DNA of 64,000 nt. It comes from Bacteroidales bacterium (GTDB taxonomy: Bacteria > Bacteroidota > Bacteroidia > Bacteroidales > UBA10428). The notes under the pieces were generated by a model. It searched no databases. It was not told the origin of the DNA and saw only the letters and a program-made list of their open reading frames with translations. Of the stretch, positions 1 through 9,189 are shown piece by piece (the stretch's first letter is position 1; the number at the start of each line of letters is the position of its first letter). The translations under genes were made by a program, and so were the position numbers. The stretch spans positions 1 to 64,000 of the forward strand of contig JAFGEO010000022.1 in assembly GCA_016931575.1 (NCBI GenBank), in the 5' to 3' direction.

Positions 1-2
1 AT

Positions 3-440
3 ATAGGGTATTTCTTTAATATCAATTCCGAATTCATCTCGAAAATTGAAAATTACCGGAAAACTATCCAGCGGAAACTCGTAGCCCGTCAATTTGAGGA
101 TCTGGAAAACATCATTAAAAGTACAGACCTTAAGAAGGAGCGTGAGAATATGTACCTTAATTTTGATCAGATATTCCTTAAGCTGTTTCCGGGATTTATT
201 GAAGAATTTAACAGCTTCTTCCCTGTTGGGGATCAGATTGTTCTGAAAAACGACGAACTCCTTAGTCCTGATTTACGGATTATCGCGCTGATGCGACTGG
301 GCATTACCGATAGTGAGAAAATTGCCAATTTCCTTGGGTTTTCCGTGAATACGGTTTATACCTATAAGACCAAATTGAAGCATAAAGCTATCGATAAGGA
401 TAACTTCGATGAACGTATCATGCAGATTAAGGCCCTGTAA
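3..440 (+). CDS. C-terminal part of DUF6377-type transcriptional regulator (cut by window start)
   Basis: The reading frame is open from the first bases of the window to the stop at 440, so the N-terminal part lies outside. The visible part ends in a LuxR-like helix-turn-helix: a helix around DLRIIALMRLGITDSEKIA, then FLGFSVNTVYTYKTKLK, which looks like the recognition helix. Just before it is a helical stretch with an FPGF motif. This arrangement is typical of the C-terminus of DUF6377 proteins of Bacteroidota, which usually have TPR repeats, one membrane helix and this cytoplasmic HTH, and which often sit beside SusC/SusD loci. It reads toward the SusC gene 330 bases downstream and may control it; that role is inferred from position. 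Confidence 0.75.
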   Translation: MGYFFNINSEFISKIENYRKTIQRKLVARQFEDLENIIKSTDLKKERENMYLNFDQIFLKLFPGFIEEFNSFFPVGDQIVLKNDELLSPDLRIIALMRLGITDSEKIANFLGFSVNTVYTYKTKLKHKAIDKDNFDERIMQIKAL

Positions 441-769
441 TCACACAATGCCCTTTTTCTGTTTCTTACCCGCGAATCTGTTAATTACTATTTGCAGCGT
501 ACCCTGAATTAGTTAAAATTCAGTCCGTAAATTCATTTTTCCAGATAATATTCTTTCATACTGGTTCTAGATAAAATTTATCAATATAATTTTTAATGTA
601 TTGATTATTTGATAGATAATGCCTAATGGTCATCATGACAATTTAGATTTTAACTGAGAAATTTCACTTGCAGTACATGCTCGGGTAGATTTGTAAACAG
701 GGAATCCATGTCCCTTAATGATACTGCTTATGAACCTTAACGAATAATGAAATAACTAAACTTTGTAAA
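441..769. other. Intergenic leader region upstream of the SusC gene
   Basis: About 330 bases with no convincing reading frame. The stretch 560-630 is AT-rich. The only recognisable element is a possible -7 box at 686-693. No clear terminator hairpin was seen after the regulator gene. Confidence 0.6.
668..693 (+). promoter_or_regulatory. Possible Bacteroidota promoter of the SusC/SusD operon
   Basis: TAGATTTG at 686-693 matches the Bacteroidota -7 consensus TAnnTTTG. A TTG at 668-670 could be the -33 element, but the 15-base gap is shorter than the usual 17-23. The start codon is about 77 bases downstream. The -7 match is exact; the full promoter is only a suggestion. Confidence 0.3.
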
Positions 770-3715
770 ATGAAACCATTCATGAAAAGGATCTATCTAT
801 TCCTAAGCTATGCCATGCTTCTTGCATTTTGCACGATGTTCCTCGCTGAGCGGGTGTATTCGCAGGATATTGAAACTATAACGGTCACCGGTACGGTTAT
901 AGACGAAGAACAAACTCCCCTGATCGGCGCAACCATCGTCATCAAGGGAACAACAAAGGGCACAATCACTGATGTCAATGGGAAATTCTCAGTGTCGTGC
1001 CAGCCAAATGATGTACTGACTTTTTCATTTATCGGTTTTAATCCGGAAGATATCATTGCCACCGGCAGCAAGGATATCGAGGTTACCCTGATCAAGGACC
1101 TGATGTCACTTAATGAGATTGTTGTTGTGGGTTATGGCACCATGAAGAAACAAGACCTCACCGGATCTATTGCCTCTGTTTCAGCAGAAGAGCTCAATAA
1201 GGGGGTCATTACGACCACAGAGCAGGCATTGCAGGGGAAAATTGCCGGTCTGACCATTATAAAAGGTTCCGGCGATCCGACTTCCGGGGCAACCATGCGA
1301 TTAAGAGGAAGTACCTCATTGTCTGCAAGCAGTAGCCCGCTTGTTGTTGTTGACGGGATTCCCGGCGTGGATATCAATACGGTACAACCCTCGGACATTG
1401 AATCTGTCGATGTTCTCAAAGATGCTTCCGCAGCAGCCATTTACGGATCCAGAGGAGCAAATGGTGTCATCCTGATCACCACCACAAAAGCCAAAAAAGG
1501 CATGAATGTCGAATACAGCAATTATGTTGCCTGGAGCAAGCCATCCAATACGCTCGACCTCCTCACTGCTGATGAGTGGAGGGAAAAAGTTGTCGAACTT
1601 GAAGAAACCAGTGCGATAGATTTTGGTGCCAGCACCGACTGGCAGGATGAGATTACCCAAAACACCCTGTCTCAATCGCACACGCTTGCTTTCAGTAATA
1701 ACAGGGAGGATGGCGGATACCGCGCGTCTCTGACCTACATGAACAACGAAGGGATTATCATTAACAGCTACCTTCAGAGACTTGGTGCCAGTCTGTCTGC
1801 CTATTCATACGGGCTGAACGGGAAATTAAAACTTGATTTTGGCACACATACCACATTCGATAAGTATACACCCGGAAATAATGCCGCCTTTGAACGGGCT
1901 TATAACGTTAATCCTACTGCTCCGGTATACGGTGAGGACGGGGAATTCTTCCAGACTTTCAGCAACCTTGCCAATAACCCGGTCGAAATCCTGACAAATG
2001 TAAGCAATGATCAGACCACCAAAAGGTTCCTGGGTTATGCAAAGGCTGAGCTGGAAATCTTCAAAGGACTGAAAGGTGTAGTGAATACATCTTATGAATA
2101 TTCATCACACCAGGGAAGGTATTACCTGCCAAGCTATTCCTTCTTTGGCAGTGCTGAAAGAGGGGTTGCCAATCGCTCGCTTAACGATTATACAAATATG
2201 CAACTGGAAACATACCTTAACTACACAAAAGAAATCTTACGGGATCATACCCTTAATGTAATGGCCGGTTATTCCTACCTGGATAATACTTACGAAGGAT
2301 TCTTCGCTCAGAACAGGAATTTCGATACCGATATTTTTGAGTATAACAACCTGGGTGCAGGACTTGAATTGCAGGCAAACGATATTTCTTCCTACAAGGG
2401 AAATGCTAAACTGATCTCCTTCTTCGGAAGGTTAAATTACAGCTACCGTGGTAGGTATATGCTTACAGCAACCCTGCGCCGGGATGGTTCCAGCCGGTTT
2501 GGTGCCAATAACAGATGGGGGCTTTTCCCATCGGTGGCCGCTGCGTGGAGAGTGTCTGACGAATCTTTTATGAGTTCCAGCAGAGACTGGCTGACACATT
2601 TGAAACTTCGGGTTGGTTATGGTGTGACCGGAAGTCAGGATGCCATCGGCGAATATAAAACCCTTGCTCTGCTCGGCATTGTCGGTGGAAAATATTATGA
2701 TCCGGCCTCCGATTCCTGGAAGATTTCCTATTCCCCCATTCAGAATCCAAATCCCGATCTGAAGTGGGAAACAACTACTCAGACAAACATTGGAATTGAC
2801 TTCAGTCTGTTCAATAATTTGTCTGCCACCATCGACCTGTACAATAAATTTACCAGCGACCTGCTTTTTGTATACAGTGTTCCTGTTAATGAGAACCTTT
2901 ACCACGAAACGCTTGCCAATGTGGGTGATCTGTCCAATAAGGGAATCGAATTCTCTCTCGACTGGAAAGTGATCGATCATCAAGATCTGACCTGGAACAT
3001 GAACCTGTCTATGGCTCGAAATCAACTACTTGTTGAGAGGCTTTCCAATGATATCTACCAGACTGAGGCTGTTCCTTATGGTTCACTTCATGGTTTGAGG
3101 GGGATGTCGAACCAATATTCACAGACGATCCGCGAGGGCTATTCGGTTGGTACTTTCTGGGGCCCTGTTTGTTTTGGACTTGATGAGGACGGAGATTTCA
3201 TCCTTGATACTGCCGATTCCGACCTGGGAAGCGCACTGCCTAAATTCACGCTGGGATTCAATACAGCTGTTGTCTATAAAAATTTTGACCTAAGCATTGC
3301 TGCTTATGGCCTGTTTGGACAAAAAGTACTGAATGCAACAGCGATGACAATGAATGATCCCAGTCGTTTCCCGGACCTGAATGCACCCCATAGAATGTTC
3401 AACGATAGTATCCAGGACGATCCGACTTTCTGCAGCTACTGGGTGGAAGACGCATCATTCTTCAGGCTGCAGTCTGTTACATTGGGATACAGCTTCTCTT
3501 TGGACAAGATTGGTATCAGCAAACTCAGGGTTTATGTTTCAGGAGAGAACCTCTTTGTACTGACGAATTACACAGGACTTGATCCTGAAGTAAGTATTGA
3601 ATCGTATAATTCTTCCAATGGAAGAATGGATCCACTGAGCAATCCCGGAATTGACCGATACGATGTATATCCTAAATCAAGATCGTTTATTGCCGGTGTA
3701 AATATTTCCTTCTGA
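770..3715 (+). CDS. SusC/RagA-type TonB-dependent outer membrane receptor
   Basis: The 981-residue protein begins with a signal peptide (basic start, hydrophobic core, cleavage near VYSQ). A carboxypeptidase-regulatory-like beta-sandwich follows at about residues 35-115 (VTGTVIDEEQTPLIGATI). The plug domain is marked by IVVVGYGTMKKQDLTGSI and the conserved VLKDASAAAIYGSRGANGV. The rest is a long TonB-receptor barrel ending in an aromatic-rich strand and a terminal phenylalanine (GVNISF). Length and order fit the SusC family, which imports oligosaccharides bound by a SusD partner across the outer membrane. The SusD gene follows closely, then two glycoside hydrolases, so these four genes form a polysaccharide utilisation locus. 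The substrate cannot be named from the receptor alone. Confidence 0.95.
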   Translation: MKPFMKRIYLFLSYAMLLAFCTMFLAERVYSQDIETITVTGTVIDEEQTPLIGATIVIKGTTKGTITDVNGKFSVSCQPNDVLTFSFIGFNPEDIIATGSKDIEVTLIKDLMSLNEIVVVGYGTMKKQDLTGSIASVSAEELNKGVITTTEQALQGKIAGLTIIKGSGDPTSGATMRLRGSTSLSASSSPLVVVDGIPGVDINTVQPSDIESVDVLKDASAAAIYGSRGANGVILITTTKAKKGMNVEYSNYVAWSKPSNTLDLLTADEWREKVVELEETSAIDFGASTDWQDEITQNTLSQSHTLAFSNNREDGGYRASLTYMNNEGIIINSYLQRLGASLSAYSYGLNGKLKLDFGTHTTFDKYTPGNNAAFERAYNVNPTAPVYGEDGEFFQTFSNLANNPVEILTNVSNDQTTKRFLGYAKAELEIFKGLKGVVNTSYEYSSHQGRYYLPSYSFFGSAERGVANRSLNDYTNMQLETYLNYTKEILRDHTLNVMAGYSYLDNTYEGFFAQNRNFDTDIFEYNNLGAGLELQANDISSYKGNAKLISFFGRLNYSYRGRYMLTATLRRDGSSRFGANNRWGLFPSVAAAWRVSDESFMSSSRDWLTHLKLRVGYGVTGSQDAIGEYKTLALLGIVGGKYYDPASDSWKISYSPIQNPNPDLKWETTTQTNIGIDFSLFNNLSATIDLYNKFTSDLLFVYSVPVNENLYHETLANVGDLSNKGIEFSLDWKVIDHQDLTWNMNLSMARNQLLVERLSNDIYQTEAVPYGSLHGLRGMSNQYSQTIREGYSVGTFWGPVCFGLDEDGDFILDTADSDLGSALPKFTLGFNTAVVYKNFDLSIAAYGLFGQKVLNATAMTMNDPSRFPDLNAPHRMFNDSIQDDPTFCSYWVEDASFFRLQSVTLGYSFSLDKIGISKLRVYVSGENLFVLTNYTGLDPEVSIESYNSSNGRMDPLSNPGIDRYDVYPKSRSFIAGVNISF

Positions 3716-3768
3716 CAAATGAGCATGACGATCATATACAATTGAATAAATTCAAAAATACGACAGAC

Positions 3769-5277
3769 ATGAAATTAAAATCGATAATATCAGCCTTTGT
3801 GCTAGGCATCATAGCCATGGGATGTACAGATCTGGAAGAAGAGAATTTCAGTTTTGTTCCCACTTCAGAATATGGTAAAACTGCCGATGAAATAAAAACC
3901 ATTGCCGGTAGTGCCTACGCATCACTAAGAGGAGGAAGAGACGGGGCATCCCTGTATTATCCTGCAAGTGAATATGTGTTTTTCCTGGTTGAAAGTGTAT
4001 CCGATGAGGTATGTGTACCTACCCGTGGCGCTGACTGGGATGACAACGGACGCTACCAGGAAGCACAGGTACATGACCTGTCACCTGATAATGCAATGGT
4101 ACTGAGCGCTTGGAAATATTGTTACAAGGGGATATCAACCTGTAACTTTGTTCTAAGCACCATTGAAAGTGGAGGGCTGCCCGAAGAAGAAGAAAAAGCT
4201 GCAACCGCTGAAATACGCGGGGTAAGGGCATATTATTATTACCTCCTCCTGAGTTGGTTCGGGAATGTACCTCTTTCCACTACTTTTCCTGAAACAGAAT
4301 CACCATCAACATCACCACGCGCAGTTGTTTACGCTTTTGTTGAAAGCGAGCTGCTCGATATCAGGGACTACCTCCAGGAAGATATTGAGTATGGACGTTT
4401 TACCCAGAATGTTTGCAATACGCTGCTTGCACGCCTGTATATCAATTCAGATGCTTTCATCGGTACCCCACGCTGGCAGGATTGCCTGGATGCCTGTGAT
4501 TTGGTATCGGGATATACCCTTACTGCAAATACTCTTGATAACTTTGTGACGGAGAACCAATATTCAACAGAAATTATCTGGTCTGTTCCTTATGATCGTG
4601 TAGAAGGAACTACCGGAAACTACCTGGCTTCGCTTACCTTCCATTATAACCATTGGCAAACCATTTCAAGCTCACAGAGCAACTGGACATGGTCAGTGAA
4701 TGGTATCTGTGCCCAGCCGGGAGTGTTTTCCTCCTTTGAGGAAGGTGACGAACGTGTTGCCAGTATGTGTGAAGGACGCCAGCTAAGACCCAATGGAGTT
4801 CCGGTTCTGGACAGGAATGGTGATGAGTTGGTTTACACCGAAAATATTACTGATTTTTATAATGCAGGGGAGGGCGAAGGATGCCGTCTGCAAAAGTATG
4901 AGGTTATCTTCGGTGAATACCCGGAGAGGGATTACGACCTGGTGCTTATGCGATATGCTGAGATCCTGATGATGAAAGCAGAATGTTATGTACGCCTAAA
5001 TAACCCTTCAGCGGCACTTCCATTGGTACAACAGATCAGGGAACGTTCCGGTCTGACAAGCACTCCCGATCCGATTACACTTGAAGTGCTGGATGAAGAA
5101 TATCTGCATGAGTTTCTGTTCGAAGGAATGCGCCGCGATGTGAATATCAGGTTTGGAAGCTATTTTGAGCCTTCATGGGCCAATCCAAATATTACCCCAA
5201 AGAATAAGGCTATTTTCCCGATCCCGGAATCTGAACTCGAAATCAACAGCAATCTGACACAGAATCCGGGATATTAA
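3769..5277 (+). CDS. SusD/RagB-family glycan-binding lipoprotein
   Basis: The preferred start is ATG 3769, giving 502 residues; a TTG nine codons upstream is also in frame. The N-terminus is a lipoprotein signal with lipobox IAMGC, so the protein is probably anchored on the outer membrane surface. The SusD/RagB fold is seen in the helical N-terminal half (ETADEI-like region, RGVRAYYYYLLLSWFGNVPL) and in the C-terminal block with LMRYAEILMMKAECYVRLN and EYLHEFLFEGMRRDVNIRFG, both family hallmarks. The C-terminus NSNLTQNPGY is also characteristic. It lies 53 bases after the SusC gene and should cap that receptor to capture oligosaccharides. Confidence 0.95.
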   Translation: MKLKSIISAFVLGIIAMGCTDLEEENFSFVPTSEYGKTADEIKTIAGSAYASLRGGRDGASLYYPASEYVFFLVESVSDEVCVPTRGADWDDNGRYQEAQVHDLSPDNAMVLSAWKYCYKGISTCNFVLSTIESGGLPEEEEKAATAEIRGVRAYYYYLLLSWFGNVPLSTTFPETESPSTSPRAVVYAFVESELLDIRDYLQEDIEYGRFTQNVCNTLLARLYINSDAFIGTPRWQDCLDACDLVSGYTLTANTLDNFVTENQYSTEIIWSVPYDRVEGTTGNYLASLTFHYNHWQTISSSQSNWTWSVNGICAQPGVFSSFEEGDERVASMCEGRQLRPNGVPVLDRNGDELVYTENITDFYNAGEGEGCRLQKYEVIFGEYPERDYDLVLMRYAEILMMKAECYVRLNNPSAALPLVQQIRERSGLTSTPDPITLEVLDEEYLHEFLFEGMRRDVNIRFGSYFEPSWANPNITPKNKAIFPIPESELEINSNLTQNPGY

Positions 5278-5299
5278 TAATAATACTTCATAGATAGTG

Positions 5300-6544
5300 A
5301 TGGGTTTACGTAGGGTTTTAATAATTGGTGTTTGTTTAGTTGGATTTGTTTCCTGTAAAAAGGATCCGGATCCTGAGCCTGAAGGATTTACGGTGGTCAG
5401 GTACAGTCCTGTGGACGTGAACAAGGGAAATCCCATGGAGATCTATGTTCATTATATGCCCTGGTTTGAGGACAAGTCCTCTTCTGAAAATGGAAACTGG
5501 GGCAGCCATTGGACCATGGGCACCATGAATCCGGATGAGGTAAGTGATGGGAGGCGAGCGATCGCTTCCCATTATTACCCCCTCATAGGTCCCTATGCCT
5601 CCGGCGATCCAGATGTGCTGGAATACCATCTGCTACTTATGAAATACTCAGGAATTTCAGGCGTTCTGATCGACTGGTATGGATCGTACGATGTTTATGA
5701 TTACGGTTCCATACGTGAAAATACGGAAAAACTAATCGGTATGCTCGCAAAAGTAGGGCTGAAGTATGCCATTGTATATGAGGACCGGACCATTGAAGGG
5801 GTGCTTGGAAATACAAGTGAAACAGATGCACTTCAGGTGGCCGGAAATGATATGCTGTTCATCGAGGAGAACTATTTTAATAACGACCACTACATTGAAA
5901 TCGATGGTAACCCGCTGCTCCTGGTTTTCGGCCCTGAACGATTTCATACGCCGGCAGAGTGGACCAGCATCTTTTCCTCCCTTTTTAAAGATCCTTTGTT
6001 CCTCACCCTAAACGGAACCTCTTCACAGACCGGTTCCAACTCATCCGGTGAATACATCTGGGTAAACCAGACTTCACTCGATTATTGGTACGGCACTTCC
6101 TCCAGGTTCGATTATTTCATGGGAGGTGCCTACCCCGGATTCAATGATTTTTATGAGGAAGGAGGCTGGGGAGAAGGACTTGGCTGGGAGATAGCCTATG
6201 ACTCAGGGGCAACCTTTGAACGCGGGCTGCAGAAAGCTGCACAGTATAATATGGAGTATCTTCAGCTTATTACATGGAACGACTTCGGTGAAGGGACCAT
6301 GATTGAACCTACCCTGGAGTTTGGGTATACCTTTCTTAATTCGCTGCAGGAGTTTGCCGAACTAGACTTTGGGCAGAACGAACTGGACTGCATCTACGAA
6401 TTATACAGACTCCGCAATGAAACTGAGGGAGATGCAGACAAAAAGAAACTACTTGACCAGGTGTTTTATTACCTGGTTTCTGTTCAAACCAGTGAGGCTA
6501 AATCCCTTTTGGATAGCATTTCCGGAGACCAAAACGCAAAATGA
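5300..6544 (+). CDS. GH99/GH71-like glycoside hydrolase lipoprotein
   Basis: ATG 5300 is preferred over the adjacent GTG at 5297 and gives 414 residues. The lipobox GFVSC predicts membrane anchoring. The catalytic-barrel body has features of GH99/GH71-like proteins: YVHYMPWFE near the start, SGVLIDWYGSYD, and the C-terminal TWNDFGEGTMIEPT, where the acidic residues of this clan usually lie. GH99 enzymes are endo-acting on alpha-mannosides, and many Bacteroidota GH99-like proteins have no assigned activity. It sits directly after SusD and 24 bases before the GH97 gene, so it is likely a surface or periplasmic enzyme of the same locus. Family placement is fairly secure; the substrate is unknown. 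Confidence 0.75.
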   Translation: MGLRRVLIIGVCLVGFVSCKKDPDPEPEGFTVVRYSPVDVNKGNPMEIYVHYMPWFEDKSSSENGNWGSHWTMGTMNPDEVSDGRRAIASHYYPLIGPYASGDPDVLEYHLLLMKYSGISGVLIDWYGSYDVYDYGSIRENTEKLIGMLAKVGLKYAIVYEDRTIEGVLGNTSETDALQVAGNDMLFIEENYFNNDHYIEIDGNPLLLVFGPERFHTPAEWTSIFSSLFKDPLFLTLNGTSSQTGSNSSGEYIWVNQTSLDYWYGTSSRFDYFMGGAYPGFNDFYEEGGWGEGLGWEIAYDSGATFERGLQKAAQYNMEYLQLITWNDFGEGTMIEPTLEFGYTFLNSLQEFAELDFGQNELDCIYELYRLRNETEGDADKKKLLDQVFYYLVSVQTSEAKSLLDSISGDQNAK

Positions 6545-6568
6545 GGATAACAAATTAGATTTAATACC

Positions 6569-8569
6569 ATGAAACAGTATAGCCACCTGATACTACTTTA
6601 CGTAATCCTGATCTTTTCTTCATGTGCCGGTGATAAAGGTGAATACCAGGTATCGTCCCCGGATGGCAGGATAAAGCTTAAGGTAGAGGTTGAGAAAGGA
6701 AACGTATTTTACACTGTTACCAAGGATGATAATACTATCCTGGTACCCTCTGCGCTTGGTTATAGATTGCACAACAATATTGACCTTACCGCCAACTTTG
6801 AAGTGGTTGACGTTAAGCACAGGTCTTATAATGAGACCTGGGAACAGCCCTGGGGTGAGAGGCGTCTGGTCGAGAACAAGTACGATGAAATGTCCCTGGA
6901 TCTGCGGCAGAAAAAAACAGGGTACGAGCTTCAGCTTATTTTCAGGGTTTTTAATGACGGCATTGGATTTCGGTACAAAATACCTTCTCAGAAAGGCCTT
7001 AACGAATGTGTTATCCTGGATGAAATCACCGAATTCAATCTTCCGGAAGTTGCTGATGCCTGGTGGATACCCGCCTATAAGGAGAAGTTTTATGAAAGTC
7101 TCTATAAGCTGACACCCACCGATGAAATGGATACCGTTTGTACACCTGTAACACTGCAAACTCATGATGGTCACTTCCTGGTTGTACATGAGGCAAACCT
7201 GACCGACTATGCCGCAATGAATCTTTTCTCAAGGGATGGTAGAAGTCTGAGTTGCGACCTGACACCCTGGTCAACCGGGGAAAAAGTCAAAGCGACTCTT
7301 CCTATGCAATCTCCCTGGAGAACCATGATCATTGCCGAAACCCCCGGGGAACTGATAAGCTCAAACCTGATGCTTAACCTTAACGAGCCTTCCGAAATTG
7401 ATGACACCTCCTGGATCAAACCGGGGAAATACATCGGTATATGGTGGGGAATGCACCAAAAAAAATATACCTGGTCTCAGGGTCCCGATCATGGTGCAAC
7501 GACAAAAAACGTGATGCGGTATATCGACTTTGCAGCGGCAAATAGCTTCGACGGCGTTTTGGTTGAGGGTTGGAATTATGGATGGGATGGCGACTGGACG
7601 GTCAACGGGGATAAGTTTTCTTTCACAAAACCTTATCCGGACTTTGATATGGAAAAGATTTCGCAGTATGCAGGGGCAAAAGGCGTTCAGCTAATCGGTC
7701 ACCATGAAACGGGAGGGGCAAGCCAGAATTATGAATCGCAGATGGAGGAAGCATTTAAGTATTACCGGGAGCATGGCGTTCACGTCGTAAAAACCGGTTA
7801 TGTTTCTGAGAAGCTGGATGGGAAAGAGTTTCACAGCAGTCAGTATGGAGTGCGTCATTACCGTAAAGTGATTGAGACTGCAGCAAAATATCAGATCATG
7901 ATCGATAATCATGAACCTGTTATGCCCAGCGGTTTACAGCGGACATTTCCTAACCTGATGACCCAGGAGGGTGTGCGGGGACAGGAATGGGATGCCTGGT
8001 CTACCGATGGCGGGAACCCTCCTGAGCATACCACCGTTGTTCCCTTTACAAGGGGCCTCGCCGGGCCTATGGATTTTACTTTTGGAACTTTCAATTTTAC
8101 GAATCCTGTGCTGCCTGATACCCGCGTAAGAACTACTTTAGCCAAACAGGCTGCCCTGTATGTAATCATATACAGCCCGCTGCAGATGGCATCTGACCTG
8201 CCTGAGAATTATATTCAGAACGAGGTATTTGATTTTATTAAAAAGGTTCCGGTAAACTGGGAAGACTCGCGTGTTCTTGATGCAGTGATCGGTGACTACG
8301 TGGTGACTGCCCGGAAAGACCGTGACAGTGAGGAATGGTATTGTGGAGCTATAACGGATGAGAATGGACGGAAACTTGAGATCAGCCTCGATTTCCTGAC
8401 TCCGGCCTATACCTATGAAGCTCAGATTATTTCTGATGAGCCGAAGGCTGACTGGGAAAAGCATCCTATGCTGTATGAGTATAAAGTTAAACAAGTAAAA
8501 TCAACGGATTCACTATTCATACATCTTGCACCCGGTGGAGGGCAAGCAATTCGGTTTATTCCTGAATAG
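6569..8569 (+). CDS. GH97-family glycoside hydrolase (SusB-like), lipoprotein
   Basis: The protein has 666 residues and an N-terminal lipobox (LIFSSC at about residue 19). It has the GH97 layout: an N-terminal beta-supersandwich (about 25-290), a central TIM barrel (about 290-580; GIWWGMHQKKYTW, VLVEGWNYGW), and a C-terminal beta domain. DNHEPVMPSGLQRTFPN followed by TQEGVRGQEW carries the paired glutamates of the SusB-type inverting branch. VVKTGYV has glycine where, as I recall the family, retaining members carry the nucleophilic aspartate. An inverting alpha-glucosidase-type activity is therefore the best guess. It is the last gene of the SusC/SusD operon and converges with the next gene, with a single base between the two stop codons. 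Confidence 0.9.
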   Translation: MKQYSHLILLYVILIFSSCAGDKGEYQVSSPDGRIKLKVEVEKGNVFYTVTKDDNTILVPSALGYRLHNNIDLTANFEVVDVKHRSYNETWEQPWGERRLVENKYDEMSLDLRQKKTGYELQLIFRVFNDGIGFRYKIPSQKGLNECVILDEITEFNLPEVADAWWIPAYKEKFYESLYKLTPTDEMDTVCTPVTLQTHDGHFLVVHEANLTDYAAMNLFSRDGRSLSCDLTPWSTGEKVKATLPMQSPWRTMIIAETPGELISSNLMLNLNEPSEIDDTSWIKPGKYIGIWWGMHQKKYTWSQGPDHGATTKNVMRYIDFAAANSFDGVLVEGWNYGWDGDWTVNGDKFSFTKPYPDFDMEKISQYAGAKGVQLIGHHETGGASQNYESQMEEAFKYYREHGVHVVKTGYVSEKLDGKEFHSSQYGVRHYRKVIETAAKYQIMIDNHEPVMPSGLQRTFPNLMTQEGVRGQEWDAWSTDGGNPPEHTTVVPFTRGLAGPMDFTFGTFNFTNPVLPDTRVRTTLAKQAALYVIIYSPLQMASDLPENYIQNEVFDFIKKVPVNWEDSRVLDAVIGDYVVTARKDRDSEEWYCGAITDENGRKLEISLDFLTPAYTYEAQIISDEPKADWEKHPMLYEYKVKQVKSTDSLFIHLAPGGGQAIRFIPE

Positions 8570-8570
8570 C

Positions 8571-8981
8571 CTAGCGGGAGGATTCTTTCATTTTGTCGTC
8601 AAGCCATCGTTCGGCTTCAGGCATGGATCTGAATACCTGGACTTCAACAACAGTCACTCTTTTAAGCATGTCGCTTGCTGCAAAAGCGGTAAATACATCA
8701 TTGTTCATGATCAATGCTGAATACTTGAATCCAAATTTGGTAGCAGGTCTGAAAGTCTCTACAAGCCAGTCATTCAGATGGGAAAAGGAACCTTGTAGCT
8801 CCCGGAGGTCATGAATGAAAGCCATAACCTTATGCTTCTTCATGAACTCAAAGGCATGAAGGTACATCTTCTTATGCTCCTCCAGCTTAACGAAACCATT
8901 AAGGGTGTAAACAATACGCATTTTGTCAGGATGGTATTCCGCCAGGCAGGATTGCGTTCCGAATAATTTTTCCATACCCAT
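8571..8981 (-). CDS. Small SpoIIAA/STAS-like cytosolic protein
   Basis: 136 residues, with no signal peptide or membrane segment. The pattern is alternating strands and helices: a beta hairpin (MRIVYTLNGFV), a long helix, a strand reading VMAFIHDLRELQGS, then helices and a terminal helix ending AERWLDDKMKE. This resembles the SpoIIAA-like/STAS-like proteins of Bacteroidota, a family without an assigned biochemical role. A second ATG lies two codons inside (8975). The gene converges on the GH97 gene and is separated from the divergent kinase gene by about 210 bases. Being a real gene is likely from composition and frame length; the family call is tentative. Confidence 0.6.
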   Translation of the reverse strand: MGMEKLFGTQSCLAEYHPDKMRIVYTLNGFVKLEEHKKMYLHAFEFMKKHKVMAFIHDLRELQGSFSHLNDWLVETFRPATKFGFKYSALIMNNDVFTAFAASDMLKRVTVVEVQVFRSMPEAERWLDDKMKESSR

Positions 8982-9189
8982 AAAATGATAGAGGTTCGCT
9001 TTAAATTACGCCATTTTTACCATTTTTCCTATTTATTATGTTGTACTCTAAACGGTATAACTGTTTTTCGGTTTGTGCCGGATAAAGCAAATCCAGTGGC
9101 ATAACAGCCTGAATCCATCAATTTAATTCTTTGTCAAAAGAAATTATTGTAGTAATATCGTATGCAAAATATGTAAAAGCACTATTACT

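Noticed and set aside
2432-3025. 197-residue minus-strand frame inside the SusC gene
   Set aside because: It is fully covered by conserved TonB-receptor barrel sequence on the other strand.
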